Source: Calendula officinalis
Taxonomy: Eukaryota; Streptophyta; Magnoliopsida; Asterales; Asteraceae
Direction: 5' to 3'
DNA length: 64,000 nt
Assembly (NCBI GenBank): GCA_963853835.1
Contig: OY970829.1
Location: 78,490,901 to 78,554,900, forward strand
The position numbers were made by a program, and so were the translations under genes. Of the stretch, positions 23,639 to 35,836 are shown piece after piece. How positions within the stretch are numbered: position 1 is the stretch's first letter; each line of letters begins with the position of its first letter. The notes under the pieces are model-generated. The model ran no database searches, had not been told where the DNA came from, and saw only the letters and a list, made by a program, of their open reading frames with translations.

Positions 23639-24430
23639 TACTCATTATGAATTACCACCCTTTTACATATGTTTTCTCACCCAATTCATTGTTATAATTT
23701 TTCCTCATCGAGGAAATCTTTTACGAGTCTGAGAAAATACAAACAAGTTTGTTATATTTTCGGTTGGTTACATATATCAAATCTGTATCACAAATGAATA
23801 TTCACTATTGTCAACTTATGTTTTTCTCTATACATTGTACTCAACTTCAATATAAATAGAGTTAATATTTTTCTTTCTTTGAAAACCATTTGGTATAGTT
23901 AATGTGTATTACTGTATTAGTGTATACATATTATTCCTAGTTGACTGATACATATACATGTATACAACAAGAGAGAGAAAAAACACTCACACAAGTGCGT
24001 GTGTGTATATTTCTCATTATGCATGCCATAAAAGTGAAAGTGAAAAAAGAAATATAATATAATACTCAACCTTGGATTATATAGACATATAGTCCCCAAT
24101 CTCCAGTCATTATGATAGATTCTCCTACAATCAGGACGTGACCTTCACTAGTTCTTTTCATAGTTAAATAATATTTTGCTAGAAATAGCAAAGATTCTAA
24201 AAAACGCACATTGCAGCGTAAAGATGCGTGACTCTGCCATTAAAAAATTGTCCATGACAGTTGTGTTAAAGGTGACGTAAGATAAAGCACGATAAGATAA
24301 CATAAGACGTACCTTAGCACAAGTTCTTTTATGGCGCATTATTAAATTTGGAACTTTAAATGAATATATATACATTGGAAAATTTAGATTGTTTTAATGA
24401 CATAAAATAAAATCAACTTAGAATCGCATA

Positions 24431-24762
24431 CTTCCTCCTATTCAAAATAAGTGTTACACTTTCCTTATATGAGTGATTCAAAATAAGTGTTACACTTTGA
24501 AAAATTACCTTATTTGGCAAAAAATAGTAGGATCCACACCCACTAACTATCTCTACTACTTATAAAGTCTACTTTAACAAAGTGAAATAACTCATTTACC
24601 ATTAATTTTTACTTTTAAACATCATTAATCTCACTTTATTCAAAAGGTGTGGGACCCATTATCCACTAACCATTAAATTAATCTAATTTAATTTTCATTA
24701 TAATCTTTTGCCTCAAAAATCGTGAAACCTAAAATGTAGCACTTATTTTAAATCGAAGGAAG
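24431..24762. mobile_element. Mariner-type MITE (caaaataagtg subfamily)
   Basis: Ends CTTCCTCCTATTCAAAATAA and the inverse TTATTTTAAATCGAAGGAAG, with TA flanks. 332 bp, non-coding. Confidence 0.8.
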
Positions 24763-24973
24763 TATAAGCTACAAGATTAATTTTGTCCAGAAAATACATC
24801 ATTTCCAACATCGTGTATTCGTGTAAGTTTCTATTAATGTTAACGTTTTCTCGCAAAAAAACGAAAAAACTGCATGTGTCAATATTTGACTGGGGAGAAT
24901 TCTATTTACTAAAGTTAATAATTATATGTTATATAATTACATTAAAGTGAGCATGATTACATACAAGCAGTCT

Positions 24974-25205
24974 TACATTACCATGTCATTTTCTTTTTTT
25001 GAACGGTCAGTTAGTAAGTTAGTAGTTCGAGCCTAAATAGTGACATCCACAAGGGGCAGTATATCTTCCCTCGAACCTTCCACCTATGGGGAATAAACCC
25101 CACATCCACGACGGGACTTGAACCCATGACCTTAGCCATGAGCAACACCTTATCTTTTTCACCAATACCACTAGGCTAGAAGCCTTGGGTACATTACCAT
25201 GTCAT
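24974..25205 (-). mobile_element. tRNA-derived SINE with 16-bp target duplications
   Basis: The body (24990-25189) lies between two exact copies of TACATTACCATGTCAT (24974-24989, 25190-25205). On the minus strand the head reads ...CTAGCCTAGTGGTATTGG (A box) and TCATGGGTTCAAGTCCCG (B box). The tail ends GACCGTTCAAAAAAAG. The middle (ggtttattccccat ... ctgccccttgtggatgtcact) is shared with the SINE at 51906-52132. Confidence 0.9.
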
Positions 25206-25208
25206 ATA

Positions 25209-26137
25209 CTCCATCCGTCCCACAAAAAACTTCTCATTTCACATTTGATGGGCTCCACATAATAAAATATTATTATTAGGGGTGATAATTCCTGACACGA
25301 CCCGCAACCCAACACAAATCCAACACGAAAAAGGTTTGGTTTGGGTTGACCATAAATGGTTTCGGGTCAAAAACAGGTCGACCTATCCAAATCGTTTATA
25401 AATCAGGTTGGGTTGGGGTTGTCTTATAAAAAATCGGGTCGACCCGTCAACCCGTTTAATTTTGAAAGACTTTTTAAAAATATATGTAAATACTATAAAT
25501 AATATAAGGCACCCCTTAAAGTAGTTATCATGTCTACAATATTTATATATCTTTTGACCTTTTAAGCTTGAATTCTCCTTCAAATCTCACACAATTAAAT
25601 TTTGGCATATTTTCTTTAACTAAAATGGTTGTAAATTTGGGAGGTGCAAGAATTACTTATTTAATAGTTTCAATTTTAGTACAGTTTCTCTATAAATAAG
25701 AATATCAACATCATCATTGCATGTGATTGCAATTTCCGCCAACCTGGTTTTGACTCGCTAACCCACTTGACCCACTAACTTGTTAAGTTATATAGGTTAG
25801 ACAGGTTTGGGTCTGAGTTACCTTGATTTAAACGAGTCTGGGTTAGGGTTGATTTTTCTGACCCAAAATTCTAATAGGTCGGGTTCGGGTTGAGTGATTC
25901 TAACCCGCCAACCTGCCGACCCGAACCCACCAACCCAAACCCAACCCAATTGCCACCCCTAATTATTATTACTAAAACCTCACCACTAATTATCCAATAA
26001 CTATCTTTCTCTCTCCAAATCAATCTTATATTTTAATCAAAATTATTACTAATGACCCCAACAATAACTATCATCTTAAATCTTGTGTTAAAATGAAATG
26101 AGAAGTAAATGGGAAGTTTTTTGTGGGACGGAGGGAG
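25209..26137. mobile_element. Mariner-type MITE split by a hAT element
   Basis: Left end CTCCATCCGTCCCACAAAAA after TA, right end GACGGAGGGAG before TA. The two halves (25209-25276 and 25962-26137) rebuild a MITE of the usual size once the 685-base insert and one copy of its duplication are taken out. It starts three bases after a SINE target duplication. Confidence 0.88.
25277..25961. mobile_element. Non-autonomous hAT-type element
   Basis: Begins TAGGGGTGATAATTCC and ends with the inverse of TAGGGGTGGCAATTGG. It is flanked by the exact 8-bp duplication ATTATTAT (25269-25276, 25962-25969). Arms are full of gacccgcaacccaac and gggttggg words. An 8-bp duplication and TAGGGGTG ends point to hAT. 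No transposase is present. Confidence 0.85.
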
Positions 26138-26900
26138 TATAAGTTTAAACAATGAAGATTTCATGATTAAAAGTTATATGACATCATCCAAATTCCATCA
26201 TCCCTAACTTTCTTCAATTTTTTTAGCCACAACATTGATTACAAAATTTGCATTTTTGGCTGGAATCCTATTACGCTTATTATCAAATTATTTAAAATAA
26301 AATTACATTATGATTTTCCCTGAAAAGCAAAAAAAAGAAAATAAATACAAATAATAAAAGAAAAAGTATACCATTTATTTTTTTCGAGATTATTTTAAAA
26401 CCTAGCTATATAAAAATATGTTTTTATATATATATATAATTAAATAATTACCAAAATAATCCATATTCTTATTCGTTGTTTTAAAATGGTATACTTTATG
26501 AAGTCTAAAGTCTTCATAAGGTATACCATTTACGAAACTATAGATTCGGGTTATTCTTATTCATTGTTTAAATTTTTTTAATTCACATACATACATTTAA
26601 ATAATTACCAAACTAATCCATATTTTCTTTAACAATTTCTTCTTTATATAAATGTTCAATGATTTTCAAATTGCCAATTAAAAAACTAAGAGAAATTAAT
26701 TTCGTAAGACAGACCCACTCGCGTATAGTTGACGATAACGGGATTGGATCTTCGTTGACTTTGAACATTATGTTTGAACCCTAAATTGAAATGATAGCAT
26801 TATTCAAGATTACACTGTGACCTTCATGACCACAAACGTATCATTTCTGTGCACTATTTTAATCTCCTCGAATTTGTTTTTTACACTACAACTTTTAATA
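26138..26900. other. Intergenic, no gene
   Basis: AT-rich. A near-palindromic pair of words around 26485-26535 (atggtatactttatgaag and cttcataaggtataccat) could form a hairpin. Nothing else was recognised. Confidence 0.45.
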
Positions 26901-27105
26901 CATACATTAGAGATTTAGAGTAATGGTATTTAGGTCTACCATTTAGACCTACTCATAAGCCTACTCATTAGATGAAGACACGTGTCAAAATCAAGGGATA
27001 ATATTAGGAGAGAGAATTAGTGGAATACATATGACATCCTATCAAGTAGGTAGGCATATGAGTAGGTTTAAATGGTAAGACTAAATATCATTTCTCCATA
27101 CATTA
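26901..27105. mobile_element. Mutator-like MITE with 9-bp duplications
   Basis: The body 26910-27096 is flanked by exact CATACATTA copies (26901-26909, 27097-27105). The arms (atggtatttaggtctaccat / atggtaagactaaatatcat) and inner words (cctactcat / atgagtagg) are inverted. 187 bp. Further copies are at 49341-49519 and 12410-12715. Confidence 0.82.
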
Positions 27106-27278
27106 TATACTGAAAAAGTAAAAATCACCCCTTATTTATACTTGGGACTTGGGAGTTTATGATTTGAGCGGAAAGATATAGATGTCACCCACAATCTACG
27201 TCATCTTGTTCTAAGCACGAGCAACAATGGCTTCTTTTGTTTGTTTTAACATTGCGCATTTGTACCACTAATAATAAC

Positions 27279-27640
27279 GTTTGGACCACCACTTAATTTG
27301 TTTTCTTTCTCTTTTTCAAATATTCTCTTTATGCAAAATTAGTTAAAATGCATGAATGAATTCAACTCTTAAGTTTATATCTAGCAAATAAAACCCGACC
27401 TAAATCAAGATGTATGTAGGTGCTATTGTAGTTTAATTATATCTTGTTAAAATGCAAGATACAATGTTTGGACCACCACTTAATTTGTTCTCTCTCTTTT
27501 GCAAATATTCTCTTTATGCAAAGTTTGTTAAAATGCATGAATGAATTCAACTCTTTAAGTTTATATCCAGCTAATAAAACCTGACCTAAATCAAGATATA
27601 TGTAGTTGTTTTGTATCTCATGTCCAAACGTGAGATACAA
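27279..27640 (+). repeat. Tandem duplication, period 187 bp
   Basis: A segment starting GTTTGGACCACCACTTAATT (27279) is repeated from 27466. The copies are alike along most of their length with several substitutions and small indels, so the duplication is not recent. Non-coding. Confidence 0.8.
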
Positions 27641-27933
27641 ATGAGAAACTGAATTGAAATATTAAAGAATTAAATAGAAAGAATTAAAAAAAAAAAAAAT
27701 GAGAAATTGATACGTGGATAGTGAACAAAACAAATGAATGTTATGTGGGCAAAACTTCAATAACATTTAGTATCGGTATAGAATGGTGCGTAGTATTTAC
27801 ATTTAATCTCATTAAAGAAGATGCTTTTTACACACAACGTGGCCTTTATATCTTAATCATGTGCACATTAAAGAATAATAACTTAACATAAATGACCTAT
27901 AAGAGTTTCAAAAGGTTAGTTTCATACTTTTAT

Positions 27934-28131
27934 GTAAACTTAGGGTAGTGATTTGCATAAGGAACATATTTATTCACATAAGGAAATTTAAATTAAATGG
28001 ACAATTTTATCCTTAAACATAATTATATTTCATTATGGAAATGTCATATTTAAGGGTAGGATTGTCCACTTCCTTTAAATTTCCTTGCAAGAATAACTTT
28101 CTTCCTTGTGCAAATCACCCGTAAACTTAGG
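27934..28131. mobile_element. MITE with 11-bp flanking repeat
   Basis: The body 27945-28120 is flanked by GTAAACTTAGG on each side (27934-27944, 28121-28131). The arms are inverted: gtgatttgcataaggaa on the left, and ttccttgtgcaaatcac on the right. Inner words ggacaatttta.ccttaa and ttaaggg..ggattgtcc also pair. A fragment of the family is at 11210-11349. The direct repeat is longer than that of hAT and close to the Mutator range. Confidence 0.7.
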
Positions 28132-28423
28132 CCCGTTCTAACGGTTGTGCTATGAGCCTATTACTCAGTAAGTAATATTGTAAAACATATTTTTAATGCT
28201 AGTCATTGCCAGATTCCTTAAAAGCTATTTCCCTTTTCTTTCCAACTAAAATCTTCACAGTGTTTTAACAGATTATGTGGGTGTGTTTTTAACCTTTTAT
28301 TTAAGGTTTTAAATATTAATATTAAATATCGAAATACCTTTTTAGTCCACTAAAACAACAAACACAAAAGTCTTTAAATAGGACCCAAAATTTGAGCAAA
28401 AAAATTGTTCATAAAACAGAGCA

Positions 28424-31400
28424 ATGAGAGCAAATAGTGCTAAACCCCTTTATTTTCTCCTTTCATTTCTTCTTTTTTCTGCACTGCTGTATAGACCCAC
28501 TTTTGCTACTAAAAGAGTAAGCATCATCCATTATTGTCTGTTTTTTTAATTAAAATTTGAAAATTTTGTACTAATTTATCTCACTTTTTGTATCTGTTAG
28601 TCATATGTTGTGTACTTAGGAGCTCATTCACATGGGTTTGAAGTTTCATCAACTGATTTAAATCAAGTAACTGACACTCACTATGAATTTCTTGGTTCTT
28701 GTTTGGGAAGGTAATGTATTCTAACACGTGTGCATAAAAATGGTTTTTTTTGTACCTTTTTGTTTGAATATTCTTGAAAATTTACAGTAAAGATAAGGCC
28801 AAAGATGCAATCTTTTACTCATATACAAGACATATTAATGGTTTTGCTGCTATACTTGAAGATGATGAAGCTGCCCACATAGCCAGTAAGTTGTTTATAG
28901 TGATTTTAATGTTTTAGTTTTTGATATAAATTGTGAGTAATTATCCAATGCAGAGCACCCCAAGGTAGTTTCTGTGTTCTTGAACAAAGGAAGACAACTA
29001 CATACAACTAGATCATGGGATTTTATGGGACTTGAAAATGATGGTGTAATTTCTTCAAATTCAATCTGGGAAAAAGCAAGATTTGGTGAAAATACTATCA
29101 TTGGAAACCTTGATACAGGTTAGTTAAGTAGTTCACAATCTTATCTTTATTTAAAATAAAGTTTATGTAAATATGTAATTTCAATTGGTCCACAAAAACA
29201 TTAATTTCAGTCTCTTTTTTCATTTTTTTAATTTATTTGTTTAATTACTGCTAACCAAATTTCCAACATTTTTGTTGATTATTGTGATGCGGATTAACTC
29301 ACTGTAGACAACTTGTTATTACTTATATTCTTCCAAGAAAGTTTATTTTTAACTTCTTTTGGATCGTTGACTTTTCATCACATTATTGAGTCACTAGAAT
29401 GGTTTTCTTATGCATTATCATCCAAAGAACTTAATTTTGAAATAATTATATCTATAAATCTATAATAAATGTTGGCATTTAGCAATAATTGATGGAAAAT
29501 AGCAAACATATTAGATACTATTAAATTATCTTATTACTTTTTACAATTCAATCCTCTTATATGTTGGCCCCTATCATGTGTGCACATGGTTTGTAGTTTG
29601 TACACTGGCATCCTAGTTGGTTTCTAGCTTCAAAAACTATAGTAAATTGGGAAAAAAATAACCTTTTATTAAATACCAATTTTTATCTGCTATTATGTAA
29701 TTAGCATTCCATATAAAATTATTTTAAGAATTTATTATCAATTACTAAATTACTATATTATATAAGTCAATGGTAATCAAAGTTTCATATTATAGTCTCA
29801 GTCGTTCACAAAGTTTAATAAAAATGTATATGAACATCAACCACTAAACTATTTTTTTTCTATTTTTTTCCTTTTTAAATAACACAAAAAATAAACTAAA
29901 TCAACATGTTTTTACGTTAAAATTAATGATACATAATTAAAAAAATGCACTAAGAATAAATAAAAATAAAAACTACATTACTTCTCATGTTTTTTTTTTG
30001 GCAGGCGTTTGGCCCGAATCAAAGAGTTTTAGTGATGAAGAAATGGGCCCAATTCCATCAAAATGGAAAGGAGTTTGTCAAAATGGTGCAGATCCTAGCT
30101 TCCACTGTAATCGGTCAGGTTTCTACAACAACTTACTTACCCATAATTTATTAAGGGAATAATTTTGCTACCACACTTTTTGATGCCTATATCACACTGT
30201 ACAAGTATCTCTGCATACTGTACAAAAAAGTAATGTAACTATTGTGGTAGATAGATTAAAATATGTGGTGTAAAAATCACCACCTTTTATTAAAATTTAT
30301 TAACTTTTCATTTTTTTAAAAATAATTTAGGAAGCTAATAGGAGCCAGATACTTCAACAAAGGTTACGCATCAATCGTTGGCCCGTTAAACTCTACATTC
30401 AATTCACCGCGTGATCACGAAGGTCACGGGTCCCACACATTATCGACAGCTGGCGGCAACTTTGTATCAGGAGCAAGTGTGTTTGGATACGGGAATGGGA
30501 CAGCAAAAGGCGGATCACCAAACGCAAGAGTCGTTGCATATAAAGTTTGTTTCCCGCCCGTAAATGGGAACGAGTGTTTTGATGCAGATATTTTAGCAGC
30601 ATTTGATATGGCGATTCATGATGGTGTTGATGTTTTGTCGGTTTCTCTTGGTGGTGATGCTGTCCCGTTTTTTAATGATTCTGTTGCTATCGGGTCGTTT
30701 CACGCGGTTAAACATGGGATTGTTGTGGTTTGTTCCGCGGGTAATTCGGGCCCCGCTGATGCTACGGTGTCGAATGTTGCCACTTGGCAGATTACTGTTG
30801 GTGCGAGTACTATGGACCGTCAGTTCCCGAGTTATGCTGTTTTGGGTAATAACATGCGGTTCAAGGTTAGTTTTTCTATCAGAATTCATCTCTACACCAT
30901 CAATTATACGTAATACACCACACATTGCAAGTTTTACAACTAATTGTACAACATATAAAACAACAGTTGTGATGAATGCAATAAAAATTCTGGTGTATAA
31001 ATAACTTTTTTTTATTACTTTTGTTGTCGATCAATAGATATTAACTATTTTACCTTATTATATGTAACAAATTAGTAAACTTAATTTCAGGGTGAAAGTC
31101 TTTCGGCTAAAGCTTTACCAAAAAACAAGTTTTTCCCAATTATTAGCTCTGTTGAAGCAAAGGCACCAAAAGCAGACGTTAATGATGCGTAAGGAATATA
31201 CGTTAGTGAGTTATGGTGCACATTAGGGTTTCGGGTTGATATCACGCAACACGAACATGGCCCGTTTAGCTAATTAGGATAACAAGTTGGTATCATCTAA
31301 CCCAAACACACGTAACCCATTTATTTAAATGGGTTGGCGGGTTGTAAACAAGTTGGATGGGATTAACGTGTTGTAATCAGGTTCTAAACGGGTTGACCTG

Positions 31401-33138
31401 TTTTCAACGCAAACAAGACCCATCTATGACCCTAACCTGCTTATTTTCATATTTTTTTGCAGGAAGCTTTGTAAAGCGGGATCATTAGATCCTAAAAAAG
31501 CAAAAGGGAAAATATTAGTATGTTTGAGGGGTGATAATGCTCGGGTTGATAAAGGGCAAGAGGCTGCATTAGCGGGTGCGGTTGGAATGATTCTTTCAAA
31601 TAATTATGAATCGGGAAACGAAATAATCGCCGATCCACATGTTTTCCCCGCTACACATATTACTTATACCGACGGCCTTGCGGTCTATCGCTATCTCAAT
31701 TCTACCAAGTAATCTCTACATACATCCTATCTCTATTTTGACTGGCTGTTTGACCCGTTTGACCTGTTTCTAACAGGACTCCAATGGCATACATCACACA
31801 TCCATCAACTGAATTTGACTCAAAACCAGCTCCATTCATGGCTGCTTTTTCATCAAAAGGACCTAACATCATCACCCCTGAAATTCTCAAGGTTAATTAT
31901 ATCATTTATTTATGGGTATTTTATTATTTATATTGGATTAAATCTTGATAGATTAATTAATTATGGTTCAGCCTGATATAACTGCACCTGGTGTGAGTAT
32001 AATAGCTGCTTATACAGAATCACAAGGCCCAACAAATCAAGATTTTGATACTCGAAGAGTTCAATTTAATTGTGTTTCGGGTACTTCGATGTCTTGCCCG
32101 CATGTTTCGGGTATTGTCGGGTTGTTGAAAACCGTACATCCTGATTGGAGTCCAGCAGCAATTAAATCCGCAATTATGACCACTGGTAAGTGATATATAA
32201 AAATGTTAAATTTATGTATAAAAAACTTAGATTAATATATAATGGTAAATTGGTAATATTTATAAAAAAAGGCAAATTACATAAATCCAAGATACTATTA
32301 GCCATTAGCTGATTCACAATTCTAGCAATCAACTATCAAAATTTTCGAAAATAGTTTTAAAAATTTTCAGTTTTGGAAACGTTTTATCGAGAATGACAGT
32401 AGCCAGTATTTTCTAATGACGTGGCCAATCATTCCTGAATTCCAAAAAATTAAAAGTCAGTTGCTATTTTTGAATAATTAGATAGTTGGGTACTAGAATT
32501 AAAAATCACTTAATAGTAGCTGCTATTTTATGCAATTTTCCCTTATCTCATAATCAGTGTAAAGTTTAAACACCCAATTTTATTTCTTTTATCATGCAGC
32601 AAGAACACGAGACAATACGGTTAAACCAATGACAAATGCATCCCATATTAAAGCAACACCATTTAGCTACGGATCAGGACACGTACAACCGAACCGAGCC
32701 ATGGACCCTGGTCTAGTTTATGACCTAACCACAACCGATTACCTAGACTTTATGTGCGCACTCGGTTACACCAAATCACAAATCGAAAAATTCTCAGAAA
32801 CACCATATAAATGCCCAATTAAAAACATTAGTCTCATAAACTTTAATTATCCGTCAATTACTGTACCTAATCTTAACGTTTCGATTACAGTGACTCGAAC
32901 CGTTAAGAACGTGGGTCCACCAGCTACTTACACGGCTCGAGTCTTTACGCCGGTTGGTGTGTCGGTTATGGTTCGACCAAAAAGTTTGAAGTTTGAAAAA
33001 GTCGGTGAAGAGAAAATGTTTAAGGTTACTTTGAAGTCTAAGAAGAGCCGGGGAATTAAGGATTATGTTTTTGGACAATTAAAATGGTCAGATGGAAAGC
33101 ATAATGTTAGGAGTCCGATTACTGTTAAGACCGTATGA
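28424..33138 (+). CDS. Secreted subtilase, AIR3/SBT5.3-like (773 aa, 11 exons)
   Basis: Cell-wall serine protease of peptidase family S8. Exons are 28424-28516, 28601-28710, 28788-28885, 28954-29118, 30005-30113, 30331-30865, 31091-31188, 31463-31708, 31777-31891, 31972-32185 and 32600-33138 (2322 bases). All junctions are GT/AG and in phase. A signal peptide (residues 1-28) is followed by the I9 propeptide (SYVVYLGAHS to LHTTRSWDF). The catalytic residues are D154 (NLDTGVWPES), H224 (GHGSHT) and S562 (GTSMSCPHVSG), with oxyanion N330 (SAGNSGP). A protease-associated domain lies between H and S (about 390-480). The C-terminus is a fibronectin-III-like domain. Length and block order match Arabidopsis AIR3 (SBT5.3), linked to lateral root emergence. 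The intact triad and phases suggest a working gene. Introns 5, 6 and 10 hold MITE sequences. Confidence 0.93.
30147..30293. mobile_element. MITE in intron 5 of the subtilase gene
   Basis: The body 30155-30285 is flanked by TTTATTAA (30147-30154 and 30286-30293). The inner arms read tgctaccacac and gtggtgta, with tacaagtat/actgtacaaa words shared by 12480-12605 and 48795-48925. Confidence 0.7.
30885..31008. mobile_element. Second copy of the same MITE family in intron 6
   Basis: Starts ctctacaccatcaattat, contains acaccacacattgcaag and ttgtacaac, and ends ttctggtgtata. It is more divergent than the intron 5 copy, and no duplication was confirmed. Confidence 0.5.
32272..32556. mobile_element. 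Possible MITE in intron 10 of the subtilase gene
   Basis: The left end ggcaaattacataaat...gatactatta is inverted relative to the right end taatagtagctgctattttatgcaattttccc in its outer words. It accounts for most of the intron. The match is imperfect and the ends are uncertain. Confidence 0.4.
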
Positions 33139-33432
33139 TTTTGGGGTGGGGAATATTTCAGTAAAATAATTTTTTAATATTATTATCATTGGAATTTATG
33201 GAATTTATTTATTTGGTACTCGTACATGGCTTTTTGAGTTTTTTTTTTTTTTTTTGTCATTTCTGCTTCCTCTGACATATTTCGGGTCAAAACCTTACAT
33301 TATAACACGGGTATCGTGATAATTAACGAATAATACGATGTCTAATAAACTATTTTTATTTTACGATGTTTGATAATGAGAGATTATAATTGTTTCAATT
33401 TCATCCTCCTACTCATTATAAAATAATATATA

Positions 33433-33744
33433 CTTGCTCCATTTCAAAATAAGTGATACACTTTGGAGTTCACGGTTTTTGAAGTAAAATATGATAATGG
33501 GGTTAATTAGATTAAATTGGATAGTTAGTGAAAGAAGGGTCCCACATATATTGATTAAAGTGAATTTAATGATGTTTAAAAGTAAATGTAGGGGTAAATG
33601 TGTCTTTTCACTATATTAAAAGAGATAGTTAGTGGGTGTGAGTCCTATCACCTTTTACCAAATATGGTAAGTTTTTAAAGTGTATCAGTTATTTTGAAAC
33701 ATCCCAAAATGGAAAGTGTATCACTTATTTTGAAACGGAGGAAG
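33433..33744. mobile_element. Mariner-type MITE (caaaataagtg subfamily)
   Basis: Ends CTTGCTCCATTTCAAAATAA and inverse TTATTTTGAAACGGAGGAAG, with TA flanks. 312 bp, about 300 bases downstream of the subtilase stop. Confidence 0.8.
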
Positions 33745-34366
33745 TATAATTAATTAATTCTTTTTTCTAACATTATATTTAACATTATATTTTGATTTTG
33801 ACATTTGTCTTAGTTAAATGAATATAAAGATATATAAAAATTAAATAGTATGAACAAATGCTATTTCTCTCTGATATGGAGTATTATTAACCAATTATAT
33901 TTAATCTTAAAAAGTTAATTATATTTCATATTTGTTCAATTTTATTTAAGTGAATAGCATGACATCATATCACTTTAAAAAGAAATATTAATCATACAAT
34001 CACACCCACTCAAATGTAGAGACTAAAAAAACACCCCAAATGTCACACTCCTCTCTACCATATCTCGTGAAGTCCGTAATCGTGGCACATATCACCACCA
34101 TTTTGTTGACACCACGGGTAAGCTAACTTACATGACTTGTCATCATTCAAACTTTTTTTTTTTTTCATTAAAATTTTATAAATGTTGGGATAATAAAAGT
34201 TAGAAAAGGTTAAAATAGGAAACAAAATAAATTCATGTTTTTTATAGTTCTTGTCATTAATAGGATGAATTAATTGATAGATGACATCTGTTTTATTTTG
34301 AATTAATGATCATGTTTTTAGTAGTGTGGTTTATAAACTCAAAGACATTGGATAACTTGATCAAAC
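33745..34366. other. Intergenic, no gene
   Basis: AT-rich sequence between the MITE and the oxidase pseudogene. It would include the former promoter of that pseudogene. No definite element was chosen. Confidence 0.4.
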
Positions 34367-35836
34367 ATGAAGAAGTTGAGTCAATTAAGCTCTTGTATAT
34401 TCCTCCTTGTTCTAACTCTTTCTTTTTCTGATTCACGGCCAAATTCAAAAGATTTCATAAGCTGCCTCCAATCCAACTCCAACAATGTCTCGACACTCGT
34501 TTTCACTCCCGCAAATTCATCTTTCCTGCCTGTTTGGGGGGCCAGAGTCAACAACCTAAGATTCAACAAATCCTCCACTCCTAAACCCAGATCCGAACGG
34601 CTCTTTTATGCAGCAAGGAACACGGATACGAGATGCGGATCCGGTCCGGTGGCCACGACTTCGAGGGTCGAGTGCCGATACTCTGTTTGTCATGCTCGAT
34701 CTCAACCTAATGCGATCTATCCACGTGGACATTGAAAACCGCACCGCGTGGGCCCAGGGTGGCGCCATGCTCGGTGAATTGTACTATGCTATTTCTAACA
34801 AGACTGATACTTTCTATTTTCCGGCTGGTACTTGTCCGGGCGTTGGTGGGTTCTTGAGTGGTGGTGGGTATGGAAACCTGATCAGGAAATACGGTCTTGG
34901 TGCCGATAATGTTGTGGATGTTCGGTTTATAACGGGAATATTCTAGACAGGAATTCGATGGGTGAAGATTTGTTTTGGGCGATTCGTGGCGCGGGTGCTT
35001 CGAGTTTCGGGATTGTTCTTGCATGGAAGCTTAGGTTGGTTCGGGTGCCCGAAAAAGTAACTATTTTCACGGTGAGCAGGACTCTAGAAGAAGGCGGCAC
35101 GGAGAAAGTTGCATAAGTTTCAATATGTTGTACAGAATATGGACCGACGAGAGTTTCAATGATGAGCAAGTTTATCACCGAGAAAACCATATTGATCACC
35201 TTTCAAGGACTTTATTTGGGCAGAATCGACACATTGATTCCATTATTGGACGAAAAGTTCCCCGAGCTCACGAGAAAGTTGCCAAGAAGTGACAATGGTT
35301 GAGTCGACACTTTCGTTTGGATCTTATCCAACCAACACGTCAACTGACGTACTCATGACTCGAACTACTCCCGTTAAGGTGAATAGCAAGAACAAAGTAG
35401 ACTTCCAATCCCGATTAGCGGGCTAAAAAAGATATGGCAAAAAATGTTTGAAAACGACGGATCGGAGGCTTTGTTTTTGGCGGAAAGATGGAGGAATATT
35501 CAGATACCTCAATTCCATATCCTCATAGAGCTGGAGTGTTGTACCAGTTTCACCAGATGGTTAACTTTGCCGACCAACCATCAGACACGAACACAATATC
35601 AGTCAAACGTATAAACACCTTATGTGTCAAAGAACCCTAGAGAGGCTTAATCGAACTACAATGATCTTGATTTGGGGGTTGGAAGTGATACTGAAGCAAG
35701 TGTTTGGGGTGAGAGATATTGGAAGAGACACAACTTTAAGAAATTGATTCGGATCAAAGCGAAATTTGATCCGGAGAATTTCTTTAAGCATCCACAAAGT
35801 GTACCGGTATTTTCAAAATATGTGTCAGACGTGTGA
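34367..35836 (+). pseudogene. Berberine-bridge-enzyme-like FAD oxidase, decayed
   Basis: Remnant of a secreted FAD-linked oxidoreductase (BBE-like family). It starts with a signal peptide (MKKLSQLSSCIFLLVLTLSF) and the DFISCLQSNSNN block. The histidine motif for FAD attachment (RSGGHDFEG) follows but in a shifted frame, after loss of about 25 residues. Then come RTAWAQGGAMLGELYYAIS, a CPGVGGFLSGGGYGNL loop that lacks about two residues around the second attachment site, EDLFWAIRGAGASSFGIV, and a C-terminal NFKKLIRIKAKFDPENFF block ending at TGA 35834-35836. At least four frame changes (near 34600, 34660, 34935 and 35110) and in-frame stops interrupt it. No intron is evident, as is usual for the family. 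It could be a processed or simply old intronless copy. It cannot give a working enzyme. Confidence 0.88.

Noticed and set aside
34608..34946. Functional short oxidase gene of 112 residues
   Set aside because: It is one frame fragment of the frameshifted BBE-like pseudogene and lacks both ends.
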